Assembly: GCA_016713035.1 (NCBI GenBank)
Contig: JADJPW010000003.1
Span: forward strand, 372,001-436,000
Source of the DNA: Verrucomicrobiaceae bacterium
GTDB taxonomy: Bacteria > Verrucomicrobiota > Verrucomicrobiia > Verrucomicrobiales > Verrucomicrobiaceae
Direction: 5' to 3'
Length of the DNA stretch: 64,000 nucleotides
Below, piece by piece: positions 44,065-52,546 of this stretch. Under the pieces are notes generated by a model. That model saw only the letters and a list, made by a program, of their open reading frames with translations. It was not told the origin of the DNA and made no database searches. The position numbers and the translations under genes are program-made. Position 1 is the stretch's first letter; each line of letters opens with the position of its first letter.

Positions 44065-44502
44065 TTATCGCGTGAGGGACTGCTTTTCAGGCAATAAGGT
44101 GGAAGTGAGTGCGAGGAGCTTATCGAGCCGCGGTGGGAATTCCAGGCTGCCGCGCACGCGTGCATCGCGCTTGAGCTGCTCGTAGCGAGTCTGCTCGCCG
44201 GGGCGAATGAGATAAATGATGGGCGGCGCGGTGTGGGTGCCGGGATGGGCGATGGGGTAGGCTTTGACGATGAGTCGGTCGAGCAGGTCGCCTGCGAGGT
44301 CTGGCAGAGGGAGGGAGAAGAGGAAGAGGCTGTAGGGCCGTCGTAAGGCCATTTCGAAGGCGTGTTCGCCACTGGGTGTGTCGTCGATCTCGCAGTGGCG
44401 GAAGGAGCTGAGTGCCTCGCGGATGACGCGGCGGTAGGGGAGGCTTTCTTCGACGAGCAGGACTCGCGGCAGCAGGGCGGGAGCGGCTGCGGGGTCGTCC
44501 AT
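44065..44502 (-). CDS. Degenerate receiver-domain protein
   Basis: The 145-residue protein follows the response-regulator receiver fold: VLLVEESLPYRRVIREALSS, then the strand LFLFSLPLPDLAGDLLDRL, IIYLIRPGE and a final helix. The phospho-acceptor Asp is replaced: the family pattern LLDLPLPDMxG reads LFSLPLPDLAG, with Ser at the acceptor site. The acidic pair is reduced to VEES. It is therefore probably a phosphorylation-independent pseudo-receiver. No output domain is attached. Confidence 0.72.
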   Translation of the reverse strand: MDDPAAAPALLPRVLLVEESLPYRRVIREALSSFRHCEIDDTPSGEHAFEMALRRPYSLFLFSLPLPDLAGDLLDRLIVKAYPIAHPGTHTAPPIIYLIRPGEQTRYEQLKRDARVRGSLEFPPRLDKLLALTSTLLPEKQSLTR

Positions 44503-44533
44503 GATGTGTAGGAGTCCAGTTGAGAGAGCGCTG

Positions 44534-45115
44534 TTAGCTCTCTGGATACACGGCGATGGCCATCACGCCTTGGCTTGGCACCCAACCGACGACTTCCACG
44601 CGGGTGAGCGGCTTTGTGGCGCTACCCATGCCTTTTTTTACGGTGTCGATGACTTTCTGCTGCGTGTCCGGCGTGGCCGCAGAGCCAAACAGGCCAGCTA
44701 GATCTGTCAAAACAGGGGCTGAGGCGGATACGCCACCTGCGACGGTGACGGGCATGCGCCCATTACTACTTGCGACGATGGTCTCGTGGATGGCCTGCGA
44801 GTTCATGCTGCTGCCATTGACGACGACGAGGCGGCGCAGGCGTGTCTCTGCCGTGGGTGAGGAGACGATCTGGATGGGCGGGGGCAGCGTCTGGGAGGTG
44901 GCCGTGGTGGCGACGGCAGCCACAGGTGGCTTGATCGACTTGGTGGGCTTGATGAAGCCGCCAGAATGCGGAGCGGTGCTCACGCGGGGCAGAATGCCAT
45001 TATTTTCCGGCACGGGCGGCATCAGCGTCATGGGCAGAGGCAGCGACTCCTCAGCCTGCGCGGTGAGCGCGGCGGTGGAGAGCAGCAAAGCCAGGATTCT
45101 GATCGAGACGGGCAT
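44534..45115 (-). CDS. Exported protein of unknown function
   Basis: The 193-residue protein has a Sec signal (MPVSIRILALLLSTAALTAQAEE), a proline/threonine-rich linker to ~85 and a C-terminal region with RLRRLVVVNGSSMNSQAIHE and PLTRVEVVGWVPSQGVM. I do not recognise a family. It is 31 bases upstream of the pseudo-receiver gene on the same strand. Confidence 0.65.
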   Translation of the reverse strand: MPVSIRILALLLSTAALTAQAEESLPLPMTLMPPVPENNGILPRVSTAPHSGGFIKPTKSIKPPVAAVATTATSQTLPPPIQIVSSPTAETRLRRLVVVNGSSMNSQAIHETIVASSNGRMPVTVAGGVSASAPVLTDLAGLFGSAATPDTQQKVIDTVKKGMGSATKPLTRVEVVGWVPSQGVMAIAVYPES

Positions 45116-45240
45116 TTTTTAACGGGAGGGGCGGTTTTGTACCATGAGCGGGCGTTTTCGACAATGCTAAAATTTCAGTGGGTGAATTCGCCCTTGATGT
45201 GGACTCTCCACCTCCTCCGCCAGGTAGAAGGCCATTTTTG

Positions 45241-46152
45241 ATGAAAACAGAGGATGCAAAGCGTTGCGGCCGGGAGTTGAGTCCCCGCCTCATGGCAACC
45301 CGTCTGGACACAGCGATCGTACGCGGCGAGATCGACAATACCGAGCAAGGCCGCACTCACGGCCTGATCTGGCTGCTTGGTAGAGCGGAGCCGCTACGGC
45401 TCGATCTGGAGGGAGATGCCTGGCGTGATGTGGCAGGCACACGCATCACGTTTCACCACTCAGCGCCGAAAAGGCAACGCTGCGTCACCGAGCTCTCCGC
45501 AGTGCAGTGCGGCATCGTGGGCGACATCACGGCCTCGCGGAAGGTAAAAAACATCACCGCCAGTGATGAGGAGATCAATCGCCTCCTGGAGGCAGACCTA
45601 CCGCTGCCCTTTGAGTGGCAGAACTCGCTTTACATCGAGTGGTTCTCCGAGGCAGACGGGCGAGTCATCATCGAGCTGGCCGGCTGTGAGGTGCAGATCA
45701 CCGACTTTGCTTGGCAAATGGACGAGGCAGAGGAGCAGGCGCAGCAGTTCGCGAACATGAATGCCATGCGCAACTGGCTAGAGACGATCATCCAGCGACC
45801 CGAGAGCACTGCACAGCCAGAAGAGGACGCTGAGGGCGGCATTTCCTTTGGCGAGGACTCCGATGAGGATGATGACGCAGAGGCAGAGAGCGTGGAACCG
45901 ATGAGTGAAGAGTCCTGGGAGGCCTCCTTGAAGCACTCAGACCGCCTCACGGAGGCACACATGGAGGCGATCGATAAATATAGTGAGGACGATGATAGCG
46001 AAGAAAAAATCGCCTTCGTCATGGGCTGGGACCACCTCCTCGACATGATGGCCTTTGAATCCGAGCAGGATGGCCCCGCAGACCAGGCAGGGGGCTTTTT
46101 GGTGGCAGATGAAAACGAGGACGATGACGCCGAGAACGAAGACTGGAAATGA
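45241..46152 (+). CDS. Acidic cytoplasmic protein, unknown function
   Basis: The 303-residue protein has an ordered N-terminal half, with RTHGLIWLLGRAEPLRLDLEG and SLYIEWFSEADGRVIIELAG, and a strongly acidic C-terminal half rich in Glu and Asp (SFGEDSDEDDDAEAESVE). No signal or membrane segment is seen. An in-frame GTG at 45178 would add 21 residues, but the ATG at 45241 is preferred. It is the first gene of a plus-strand run leading to ExbB/ExbD. Confidence 0.7.
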   Translation: MKTEDAKRCGRELSPRLMATRLDTAIVRGEIDNTEQGRTHGLIWLLGRAEPLRLDLEGDAWRDVAGTRITFHHSAPKRQRCVTELSAVQCGIVGDITASRKVKNITASDEEINRLLEADLPLPFEWQNSLYIEWFSEADGRVIIELAGCEVQITDFAWQMDEAEEQAQQFANMNAMRNWLETIIQRPESTAQPEEDAEGGISFGEDSDEDDDAEAESVEPMSEESWEASLKHSDRLTEAHMEAIDKYSEDDDSEEKIAFVMGWDHLLDMMAFESEQDGPADQAGGFLVADENEDDDAENEDWK

Positions 46153-46684
46153 CGACGAGGACGACTCCTGGATCGAGGCTGACGCAGCGCTACCTGGCCT
46201 GAGTGACCAGGAGGCGGATGAAGACGATGCCCATGATCTGGCGCTGGAGCTAGAAGATGATGACGACAAGCCCCATGAGCATCCACTGAAGCGCCGAGCC
46301 CGTAACCTGATGCTCCGCATCATGAAGGACCTGCGGGAGGAGCGCCGAGATGAGGCAGAGCTGCAAGGGGAGGACGATGCCCCCGGTGAGTCGCCACTCG
46401 ACCGCTTCATATCCAATACCATGAGCATCAGCGGGAAGCTCGCCGGAGTGCTAGCTGGTAGCAAGTGGGCCCAGCCCTACGAGGCTGGACACACGCTAGC
46501 TATTTTAAAGCGCTGCCTGAACTGGTCGAACGAATCACTCGCCGGACTCAATGATCTCCTCGGTGACAAGCACTGGGAGGACCGCCACTTGCTCTTCAGT
46601 GAGTACAAACGTGAGCTACACGCCATCCGTGATGAGATCACCGATCTGCGTCGCGAGATACGTGACCAAAATCCTGGGGTGTGA
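46109..46684 (+). CDS. Acidic protein upstream of exbB, unknown function
   Basis: The product of ~191 residues starts within the end of the previous gene. ATGs at 46109 and 46124 are both possible, so the overlap is about 30-45 bases. The first 60 residues are very acidic (DDEDDSWIEADAALPG, LALELEDDDDKPHE). The rest is helical and mixed-charge (FISNTMSISGKLAGVLAGS, ELHAIRDEITDLRREIRDQ), possibly a coiled coil near the end. The shared acidic character with the previous gene suggests that the two proteins act together. I recognise no family. Confidence 0.65.
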   Translation: MKTRTMTPRTKTGNDDEDDSWIEADAALPGLSDQEADEDDAHDLALELEDDDDKPHEHPLKRRARNLMLRIMKDLREERRDEAELQGEDDAPGESPLDRFISNTMSISGKLAGVLAGSKWAQPYEAGHTLAILKRCLNWSNESLAGLNDLLGDKHWEDRHLLFSEYKRELHAIRDEITDLRREIRDQNPGV

Positions 46685-46754
46685 GCACCCCGGCGGTGGT
46701 TTTCGGTTGCCCATGACCTAGAGACAGGTCAATGCCAAGGCTTCACGCCTCACC

Positions 46755-47447
46755 ATGCACGCTCACTCCTTTCTCGCCGCCGCTTCTGGACTCTCCGCCG
46801 CCTGGGAATTCATCTCTACGGGCGGATTTGTCATGGGACTGATCCTGATATGCTCCTTCGCGGCTGTGACGACCATGGTTCTGGCTTGGCTGCATCTGCG
46901 TGAGCACATCATCATGCCGCAGTCCGTGATCACCCAGCTACGCTCAGTGCCGAGCTATGCTGGCAAGGGGGACATCCGCCCGCTGCAGCAGTTTTTGGAT
47001 AGTGATGGCAGCATGCTAGCACGCCTGGGCAGCATGGCGGTGAGCGGCAGCTACACCAGCAAGCAGGAGTGCATCGACGCCTGCACTTCCAAGGCCCGCG
47101 AGGAGATCCACCACCTCGAGCGCGGCATCCCGCTGCTGGAGGTGATGGTCTCCGTGGCACCGCTGCTTGGCCTGCTGGGCACCACCGCAGCGCTGGTGGG
47201 CATGTTCAGCGCCTTCGGTGAAGGTGGCGCGGGTGGGCCAGATACAGCCGGCATCGCACGCGAGATCGGTGTGGCGCTGCGCTGCACCATCGCGGGCCTA
47301 TTTGTCGCCGTGCCTTCGGTGCTGGCGCACACCTATTTCACCCGCCGCATCGACGCCATCTCCGTGAAGGTCGAGGGCATCCTGCAGGAGGTCATCCATC
47401 AATTTTTCGCTCACTTTGAGGTGAAGCACGTCGGCGATAAAGCCTGA
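46755..47447 (+). CDS. MotA/TolQ/ExbB proton-channel family protein
   Basis: ExbB-type proteins form the proton-driven inner-membrane motor with an ExbD/TolR partner. The 230-residue protein has the three-helix plan: helix 1 at ~20-45 (FVMGLILICSFAAVTTMVL), then a cytoplasmic stretch, and helices 2 and 3 at ~130-155 (LEVMVSVAPLLGLLGTTAALVGMF) and ~175-200 (IAGLFVAVPSVLAHTYFTRR). The family motif GLLGT followed by a GMF segment is present. The ExbD gene follows after 33 bases. Confidence 0.93.
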   Translation: MHAHSFLAAASGLSAAWEFISTGGFVMGLILICSFAAVTTMVLAWLHLREHIIMPQSVITQLRSVPSYAGKGDIRPLQQFLDSDGSMLARLGSMAVSGSYTSKQECIDACTSKAREEIHHLERGIPLLEVMVSVAPLLGLLGTTAALVGMFSAFGEGGAGGPDTAGIAREIGVALRCTIAGLFVAVPSVLAHTYFTRRIDAISVKVEGILQEVIHQFFAHFEVKHVGDKA

Positions 47448-47480
47448 TACTCGCACCAGAAGCCCACGAACTGAACGCTG

Positions 47481-47912
47481 ATGAATCTCCGCCCGCGACG
47501 CCGCCCTGTCCCCGCCATCCCCATCGTGTCGCTGATCGACATCATGGTGATTTTGCTGATTTTCTTCATCGCCACCACCACCTTCAAAAAACAGAAGATG
47601 GAGGTCAAAATCAGCCTGCCGAGCTCCAAGGCCCTGGGTGGCGCTGCACCCGCCGCAGATGAGCGCAGCACCATCACCGTGACAAAGGAGCAAACCATCT
47701 TCCTCGATGGCATCGCAGTAGGTGCCGAGGGACTTGCCCCAGCCATCCAGACGCTCAAACAAACCCATCCAGGCCTGAAATTAGAGCTCGAAGCCGATAC
47801 GGAGGCCAATCTGGGCCTTTTGGTGCAAATCTGGGATGCCCTGCGTGAGAGCGGCATCCCCATCAATGATGTCCCCGCACGCATTCAGCGTGCTGGTGCA
47901 GCCAATCCGTGA
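47481..47912 (+). CDS. ExbD/TolR biopolymer transport protein
   Basis: The 143-residue protein has a short basic cytoplasmic start, one helix (IPIVSLIDIMVILLIFFIATTTF) carrying the conserved membrane Asp of SLIDIMVI, and a periplasmic ExbD domain. It completes the ExbB pair just upstream. TonB or TolA is not adjacent; the partner could be the TonB-like/OmpA protein at 4549-5637 or any TonB elsewhere. The stop lies 4 bases from the stop of the convergent lactonase gene. Confidence 0.93.
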   Translation: MNLRPRRRPVPAIPIVSLIDIMVILLIFFIATTTFKKQKMEVKISLPSSKALGGAAPAADERSTITVTKEQTIFLDGIAVGAEGLAPAIQTLKQTHPGLKLELEADTEANLGLLVQIWDALRESGIPINDVPARIQRAGAANP

Positions 47913-47916
47913 GTTT

Positions 47917-48765
47917 TTAGCCGCGGAACACCTCACACGGCACTCCCGTGGCACCGGGGCGGCAGACGAAGAGACGGCCCGCCAGCGGCTCCTCCAGACC
48001 GGGCTTCAATCCGGTCGTGATGTAGAGATCCTGCAAATCCGGCCCACCAAAGGCGCAGGCCGTCGTCTCGATGCAGGGGAAGTCGATCTGCTGCACCACT
48101 TGGCCCTGTTTCGGGTCATAGCAGACCACTTTTCCACCATGACAAAAAGCGACCCACAGTCGGTCTTGGCTGTCGATCGTCATGCCATCCGGCACGGAGG
48201 CATCCGCACTCGTATCCCAGACCACACGCTCGCCAGAGATGCTGCCCGTCGCTTTGTCGAAATCGAACGCGCGGACTTTTTTGCTCGGGGTGTCGATGTA
48301 GAACATGGTGCCCCCATCCGCACTCCAGATGATGCCGTTGGAATTGGTCACAGGAGAGAATTTCTTCTCCACACGCAGATCGGTGTGCAGGCAGTAGAGA
48401 GCGGCCTCGGGCCTTTTTTTCAGACAGATCGTGCCCGCCCAGAGACGGCCCGCAGGATCGCATTTCCCGTCATTGAAGCGGTTATCATGCAGATCGGGCT
48501 CTGGATCAGCGATAGGCGTGCTCTGGCCCGTGGATTCATCCAGGAAGTAAAAACCGTGATCTCCCGCCCAGAGGAGCCCACCACCTGCACGCGGCACCAC
48601 CGTGCCGACACGCTGCCCCACATTCCAGATCACCTCTTCGCCCGTGGCGGGAGTGAAAGCGATGATGAGATGCGATTCGATATCGACATACAAAAGGCGG
48701 CCTTCATGCCAGATCGGGCCTTCGCCCCAGGTGGAGATATGCGTGGAAACAGGTGTGGGAGTCAT
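47917..48765 (-). CDS. SMP-30/gluconolactonase family protein
   Basis: SMP-30-type enzymes hydrolyse sugar lactones with one divalent metal. The 282-residue protein is a six-bladed propeller with the metal ligands in family context: GEGPIWHEGRLLYVDI (Glu), NRFNDGKCDPAGRLWAGT (Asn) and ADASVPDGMTIDSQDRLWVA (Asp). SNGIIWSADGGTMFYIDT is the fourth conserved strand. It is cytoplasmic as read from 48765; longer in-frame starts run into the G-tract region. A role in sugar-acid metabolism, with the IlvD/Edd dehydratase 10 kb away, is possible but not shown. Confidence 0.88.
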   Translation of the reverse strand: MTPTPVSTHISTWGEGPIWHEGRLLYVDIESHLIIAFTPATGEEVIWNVGQRVGTVVPRAGGGLLWAGDHGFYFLDESTGQSTPIADPEPDLHDNRFNDGKCDPAGRLWAGTICLKKRPEAALYCLHTDLRVEKKFSPVTNSNGIIWSADGGTMFYIDTPSKKVRAFDFDKATGSISGERVVWDTSADASVPDGMTIDSQDRLWVAFCHGGKVVCYDPKQGQVVQQIDFPCIETTACAFGGPDLQDLYITTGLKPGLEEPLAGRLFVCRPGATGVPCEVFRG

Positions 48766-48847
48766 GCGGCAGCATTTTTGGCATGAACTCGGCCCCCATG
48801 CACCCTGAAACATCCAAGGCCGCACCAAAAGCAAGTAATCGGTTAGA

Positions 48848-48937
<90 letters not shown>

Positions 48938-48945
48938 GATTTGTT

Positions 48946-48981
48946 CCAGGTTCACTTCGTCATTTCATGCGTAAGCCCTGC
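48946..48981. repeat. Dispersed repeat, copy 2
   Basis: Bases 48962-48981 repeat 644-663 exactly. The adjoining TCCAGGTTCACTTCG just before recurs at 2181-2195. Both lie in intergenic DNA. The shared pieces suggest one longer element of which parts remain at several sites. Confidence 0.7.
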
Positions 48982-49069
48982 GGCAGCGCAGCGTCATTGA
49001 GCATAGAAATCGAAGCATTGAGATCGTGAATTGGCCGCCAGGGGGCCCGCAGGCCACACATCGCCTGTC

Positions 49070-49750
49070 ATGAACACGCCTTCATCCTCCCCAGCACTCC
49101 CCTACCCTGTCCGCAATGCCTCACGCATCCCGCTTTGGCTCAAAATCGCCTACACCGCCTTCATGGCCGTCTTGATCCCCGTTTATTGGTGGCACTACGG
49201 ATGGACGAATTTCCTCTTTTTCTGCGATGTGGCACTCATCCTCACGCTGATCGGCATCTGGACAGAAAAGCCGCTCTTCATCTCCCTAGCCGCCGTGGGC
49301 ATCCTGGCCCCGCAGGCACTCTGGTGTGTGGATTTCGCCGCAGGCCTCCTAGGCACACGTATGACAGGGCTCACGGCCTACATGTTTGAGAGTCAGCGCT
49401 CGGTTTTCCTTCGTGGGCTTTCGCTGTTTCACCTGTGGCTGCCCTTTTTGCTGCTCTATCTCGTGCTGCGCCTAGGCTATGACCGCCGGGCCCTGCGGAG
49501 CTGGTCCTCCACCGCAGCGGCGCTATGCGTGTTCTCCTTCCTTTTTCTGCCCGCTCCAGGCTCCGCCGAGGTGCTGGCCAATCCACAAATGCCCTACAAC
49601 GTCAATTACGTCTTCGGCATGAGTGAAACGGCCTGCCAGACATGGATGTCGCCCACGCTGTACCTGCTCGTCTGGGTCAGCGGCCTCATCACCCTCGTCT
49701 ATGCGCCCACGCATGCTCTGCTGCGCCGCCTAGCTCCCGCAGCGCGGTAA
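49070..49750 (+). CDS. Polytopic membrane protein, unknown function
   Basis: The 226-residue protein has about six hydrophobic segments, including LKIAYTAFMAVLIPVYWW, DVALILTLIGIW, LFISLAAVGILAPQALW, LFHLWLPFLLLYLVL and LCVFSFLFLP. It resembles uncharacterised conserved membrane proteins without a named function. The start at 49070 is the first ATG before the hydrophobic core. The region between it and the lactonase (48766-49069) holds only the G tract and the dispersed repeat. Confidence 0.8.
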   Translation: MNTPSSSPALPYPVRNASRIPLWLKIAYTAFMAVLIPVYWWHYGWTNFLFFCDVALILTLIGIWTEKPLFISLAAVGILAPQALWCVDFAAGLLGTRMTGLTAYMFESQRSVFLRGLSLFHLWLPFLLLYLVLRLGYDRRALRSWSSTAAALCVFSFLFLPAPGSAEVLANPQMPYNVNYVFGMSETACQTWMSPTLYLLVWVSGLITLVYAPTHALLRRLAPAAR

Positions 49751-49759
49751 CTCACGGCA

Positions 49760-50224
49760 TCAGGAGCGACGTGATTTGTCATTGAATGCCGCCACCACAC
49801 GTGCGGCCTCACGGTTCTCCGCACGCTCCTTCAGGTCATGACGCTGATCCGATTTGTTCTTCCCCTTGCCCACGCCGAGTTGGATTTTGATATGGGCACC
49901 CTTCCAGTAAGCCTTCAGCACGGGCAGAGCCAGGCCCTTCTGATGCTGCGCGGCGTCGAGCTTCATGATCTCACGCTTGTGCAGCAGGAGTCGGCGGCTG
50001 CGGCGTGGCTCATGCGTTTCATGACTGGCCTTGTCGTAGGCTTTGATATCCGCACCGTAGAGCCAGACCTGACCACGATCCACGCGGGCAAAGGCATCCG
50101 AGAGATTGAAATGCCCCTGGCGGATGCTTTTCACCTCCGTGCCGCGTAATTCCAGCCCCGCCTCATAGGTTTCGAGGATGTGGAAATCTCGCGGTGCCTT
50201 GCGATTGGTGGCGATCTCAGACAT
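49760..50224 (-). CDS. smpB: SsrA-binding protein SmpB
   Basis: SmpB carries tmRNA to stalled ribosomes. The 154-residue protein has the standard motifs: TNRKAPRDFHILETYEAGLELRGTEVKSIR, AYDKASHETHEPRRSRRLLLHK and LGVGKGKNKSDQRHDLKER near the C-terminal tail. No tmRNA gene is visible in the window. It lies downstream of rpoZ on the same strand, but an intrinsic terminator separates them. Confidence 0.97.
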   Translation of the reverse strand: MSEIATNRKAPRDFHILETYEAGLELRGTEVKSIRQGHFNLSDAFARVDRGQVWLYGADIKAYDKASHETHEPRRSRRLLLHKREIMKLDAAQHQKGLALPVLKAYWKGAHIKIQLGVGKGKNKSDQRHDLKERAENREAARVVAAFNDKSRRS

Positions 50225-50231
50225 GGCTGGT

Positions 50232-50269
50232 AAAAGAAACGGGTCTTATGCAAAGGAAGCATAAGACCC
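50232..50269 (-). terminator. Intrinsic terminator after rpoZ
   Basis: GGGTCTTATGC (50241-50251) pairs perfectly with GCATAAGACCC (50259-50269) around a 7-base loop. On the minus strand the stem is followed by a U-rich GTTTCTTTT stretch. It ends the rpoZ transcript just before smpB, which then needs its own promoter or read-through. Confidence 0.85.
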
Positions 50270-50307
50270 ATGAAAGAGAGGATTCATGCCCCGATGGGGC
50301 CTGTGGA

Positions 50308-50511
50308 TCAAGAGTGGTCGATGTTCTCTGCGGTGATCTTGCCCTGAATGATCTCCGTGAGGGCCAAATCGGCATCACGCAGGCCTGGGCGGCGCTCCAC
50401 GAGGGGGCTACGACCCGAGGCGATCTGCCGCACTCGCTTGGACACGAGATTGATGAGGATCGGGGGCTCGGTGATGATGCGGGCGGCTTGTTCGACGAGT
50501 TCGGCTCTCAT
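50308..50511 (-). CDS. rpoZ: RNA polymerase omega subunit
   Basis: The 67-residue protein shows omega features: MRAELVEQAARIITEPPILI in place of the usual ARVTVED start, then NLVSKRVRQIASGRSPLVE, the most conserved stretch of the subunit, and DLALTEIIQGKI. Omega helps to assemble the RNA polymerase core. The ATG at 50511 is chosen over an upstream in-frame start because the homology begins there. Confidence 0.92.
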   Translation of the reverse strand: MRAELVEQAARIITEPPILINLVSKRVRQIASGRSPLVERRPGLRDADLALTEIIQGKITAENIDHS

Positions 50512-50663
50512 AATAGAAAAAATTTGCTGGACTAACAATTCTGAAGGGGGTGCAGAGAGTATCGGTCCCTACCGTCGTAGCAACCGAAATGTGGCCTCAT
50601 TTCAGTTGCCGCACCCTGGAGCCTGCTGTCCCCTTCCCCCTCCAAATCCCCTCTTCCTTCACC

Positions 50664-51785
50664 ATGAAAAAAATCGGCATCGGAATCATCGGCGGCGGCC
50701 TCATGGGCCGGGAAATGGCCAGCGCCTTCGCCCGCTGGTGTGCCCTCACCGATGTGGAGGTCACCCCTGAGCTCGTCGCCGTCGCAGACCTCGTCGAAGA
50801 CGTGCGCAACTGGTTCCGCCGCATCCCCTCCTGCACCCAGCTCACCGCCGATTACCGCGAGCTCCTGGCCAATCCCGCCGTGGAAGTCGTCTATGTGGCC
50901 GTCCCACATAACCTACACGAAAAAATCTACCTCGACGTGCTCGCCGCCGGGAAAGACCTCTTTGCAGAAAAGCCCTTCGGCATCGACCTCGCCTCCGCAC
51001 GGCGCATCGCCGAGGCCAGCCAGCTCTCAGGCCAATTCGTGCGCTGCAGCTCCGAGTTCCCCTTCCTCCCCGGAGCCCAACGCGTCATCTCAGAAGTCCG
51101 CAGTGGCCGCTTCGGACGCATTTTGGAAATCGTCAGCGGCTTCCACCACAGCAGCGACCTGGATGCCACCAAGCCTGCCAACTGGAAGCGCAAATCCGCC
51201 ACCTGCGGCGAAATCGGCGTCCTCGGCGATCTCGGCATGCACGCCTGCCACATCCCCCTGCGCCTCGGCTGGCGCCCCACGCGTCTTTTTGCCCAACTCC
51301 AAAAAGGCTACCCCCAGCGCCCCGATGGCAAAGGCGGCATGGCCACCTGCGACACCTGGGACAATGCCCTGCTGCACACCTGGACCCACATCGGCGAGCA
51401 CGACGTCCCCCTGCGCCTCGAAATGAAGCGCCTCGCCCCCGGAGAGACGAATACCTGGTTCATTGAGGTGCTCGGCACCCAGGGCGGCGTGCGCTTCAGC
51501 ACCGCCGAGCCCAAGACCCTCTGGCTCTTCGAAGGCGGCAAGGAGCAATTCTGGAAAAAGACCGACCTCGGCTTCGGCATGCCCTTCAAGACCGTTACCG
51601 GCGGCATCTTCGAGCCCGGCTTCCCCGATGTGATCCAGCAAATGTGGGCCGCCTACCTCATGGAGCGCGAAGGCCTCCTCGGCCCCCGCTTCGGCTGCGC
51701 CACCCCCGAAGAAGCCGTCGGCACCCAAGAAATCTTCGCCGCCGCCCTCGCCTCCCAACGCAATGGCTCCGTGGCGGTGGTCTAG
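50664..51785 (+). CDS. Gfo/Idh/MocA family oxidoreductase
   Basis: The 373-residue protein has a Rossmann NAD(P)-binding start (MKKIGIGIIGGGLMGREM), YVAVPHNLHEKIYLDVLAAG and the catalytic-lysine motif FAEKPFGIDLA. A C-terminal GFO-like substrate domain follows, with VLGDLGMHACHIPLRLGW. Family members oxidise or epimerise sugars and inositols. The substrate is not visible from the sequence. It is divergent from rpoZ and followed by a 251-base gap without a gene, in which GAAACACTTGGA-type sequence occurs twice. Confidence 0.92.
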   Translation: MKKIGIGIIGGGLMGREMASAFARWCALTDVEVTPELVAVADLVEDVRNWFRRIPSCTQLTADYRELLANPAVEVVYVAVPHNLHEKIYLDVLAAGKDLFAEKPFGIDLASARRIAEASQLSGQFVRCSSEFPFLPGAQRVISEVRSGRFGRILEIVSGFHHSSDLDATKPANWKRKSATCGEIGVLGDLGMHACHIPLRLGWRPTRLFAQLQKGYPQRPDGKGGMATCDTWDNALLHTWTHIGEHDVPLRLEMKRLAPGETNTWFIEVLGTQGGVRFSTAEPKTLWLFEGGKEQFWKKTDLGFGMPFKTVTGGIFEPGFPDVIQQMWAAYLMEREGLLGPRFGCATPEEAVGTQEIFAAALASQRNGSVAVV

Positions 51786-52036
51786 AGTCCCTGTTTTCAC
51801 GTCCAGGCAGGGATAATCAGGTCCCGTTTCCGAGAAACACTTGGAAACGACCCGCCAAAACGGCACTGGCCGGGGAAACACTTGGACAATTGGAGTCTCC
51901 TCCCTGCGGGCACTGCTTGACCACCCTGCGCCTCCCCTCTCATACTCCGCCAATCCACGCTCATGGTCCCGCCACTCCCGCAGACTTCATCGACCACTGG
52001 ACGCGGGCGGAGGCCAATGAGCGGGCAGGAGGTTGT

Positions 52037-52516
52037 TTATCCTGCGCGGCTGACACAGGCGACGGCCATGGCGGCGATGCCTTCTTCTCGCCCGACGAAG
52101 CCGAGGCGCTCATTGGTGGTGGCTTTGACTCCGACTTGGTCGGGCTGGATGCGTAGTGCCGTGGCGATGTGCTGCTTCATCGCTGGGGCGTGTTTCATGA
52201 CCTTCGGGGCCTCTGCGATGAGGGAGGCATCGACGTTCTGAATGGTGTATCCGTGCTGGGTGGCGATCTCGGCACATTTTTCGAGGATCTTCATGCTGGA
52301 GATGCCTTCGATGCTGGGATCGGTGGGTGGGAACCAGTAGCCGATGTCGGGCTGGCCTAGGGCACCGAGGACGGCATCGGCGATGGCATGGGCTAGGACG
52401 TCGGCATCGCTATGCCCCTTCAAGCCGCGAGTGTGCGGGATGGTGACGCCGCCGAGGACGAGCGGGCGGCCTTCCTGAAAGGGGTGTACGTCGTAGCCGA
52501 TGCCGGTGCGATACAT
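52037..52516 (-). CDS. ispF: 2-C-methyl-D-erythritol 2,4-cyclodiphosphate synthase
   Basis: IspF makes MEcPP in the non-mevalonate isoprenoid pathway. The 159-residue protein has the zinc ligands Asp9 and His11 in GYDVHPF and His43 in LAHAIADA, plus GHSDADVLAH, IGYWFPPTDPSIEG and VGVKATTNERLGFVGREEG. It is the usual single-domain form, not an IspDF fusion. ispD is not adjacent. It is 30 bases downstream of the PHP-phosphatase gene on the same strand. Confidence 0.97.
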   Translation of the reverse strand: MYRTGIGYDVHPFQEGRPLVLGGVTIPHTRGLKGHSDADVLAHAIADAVLGALGQPDIGYWFPPTDPSIEGISSMKILEKCAEIATQHGYTIQNVDASLIAEAPKVMKHAPAMKQHIATALRIQPDQVGVKATTNERLGFVGREEGIAAMAVACVSRAG

Positions 52517-52546
52517 GGATGCGGAAGTCGGGGACGGGGAACGGTT

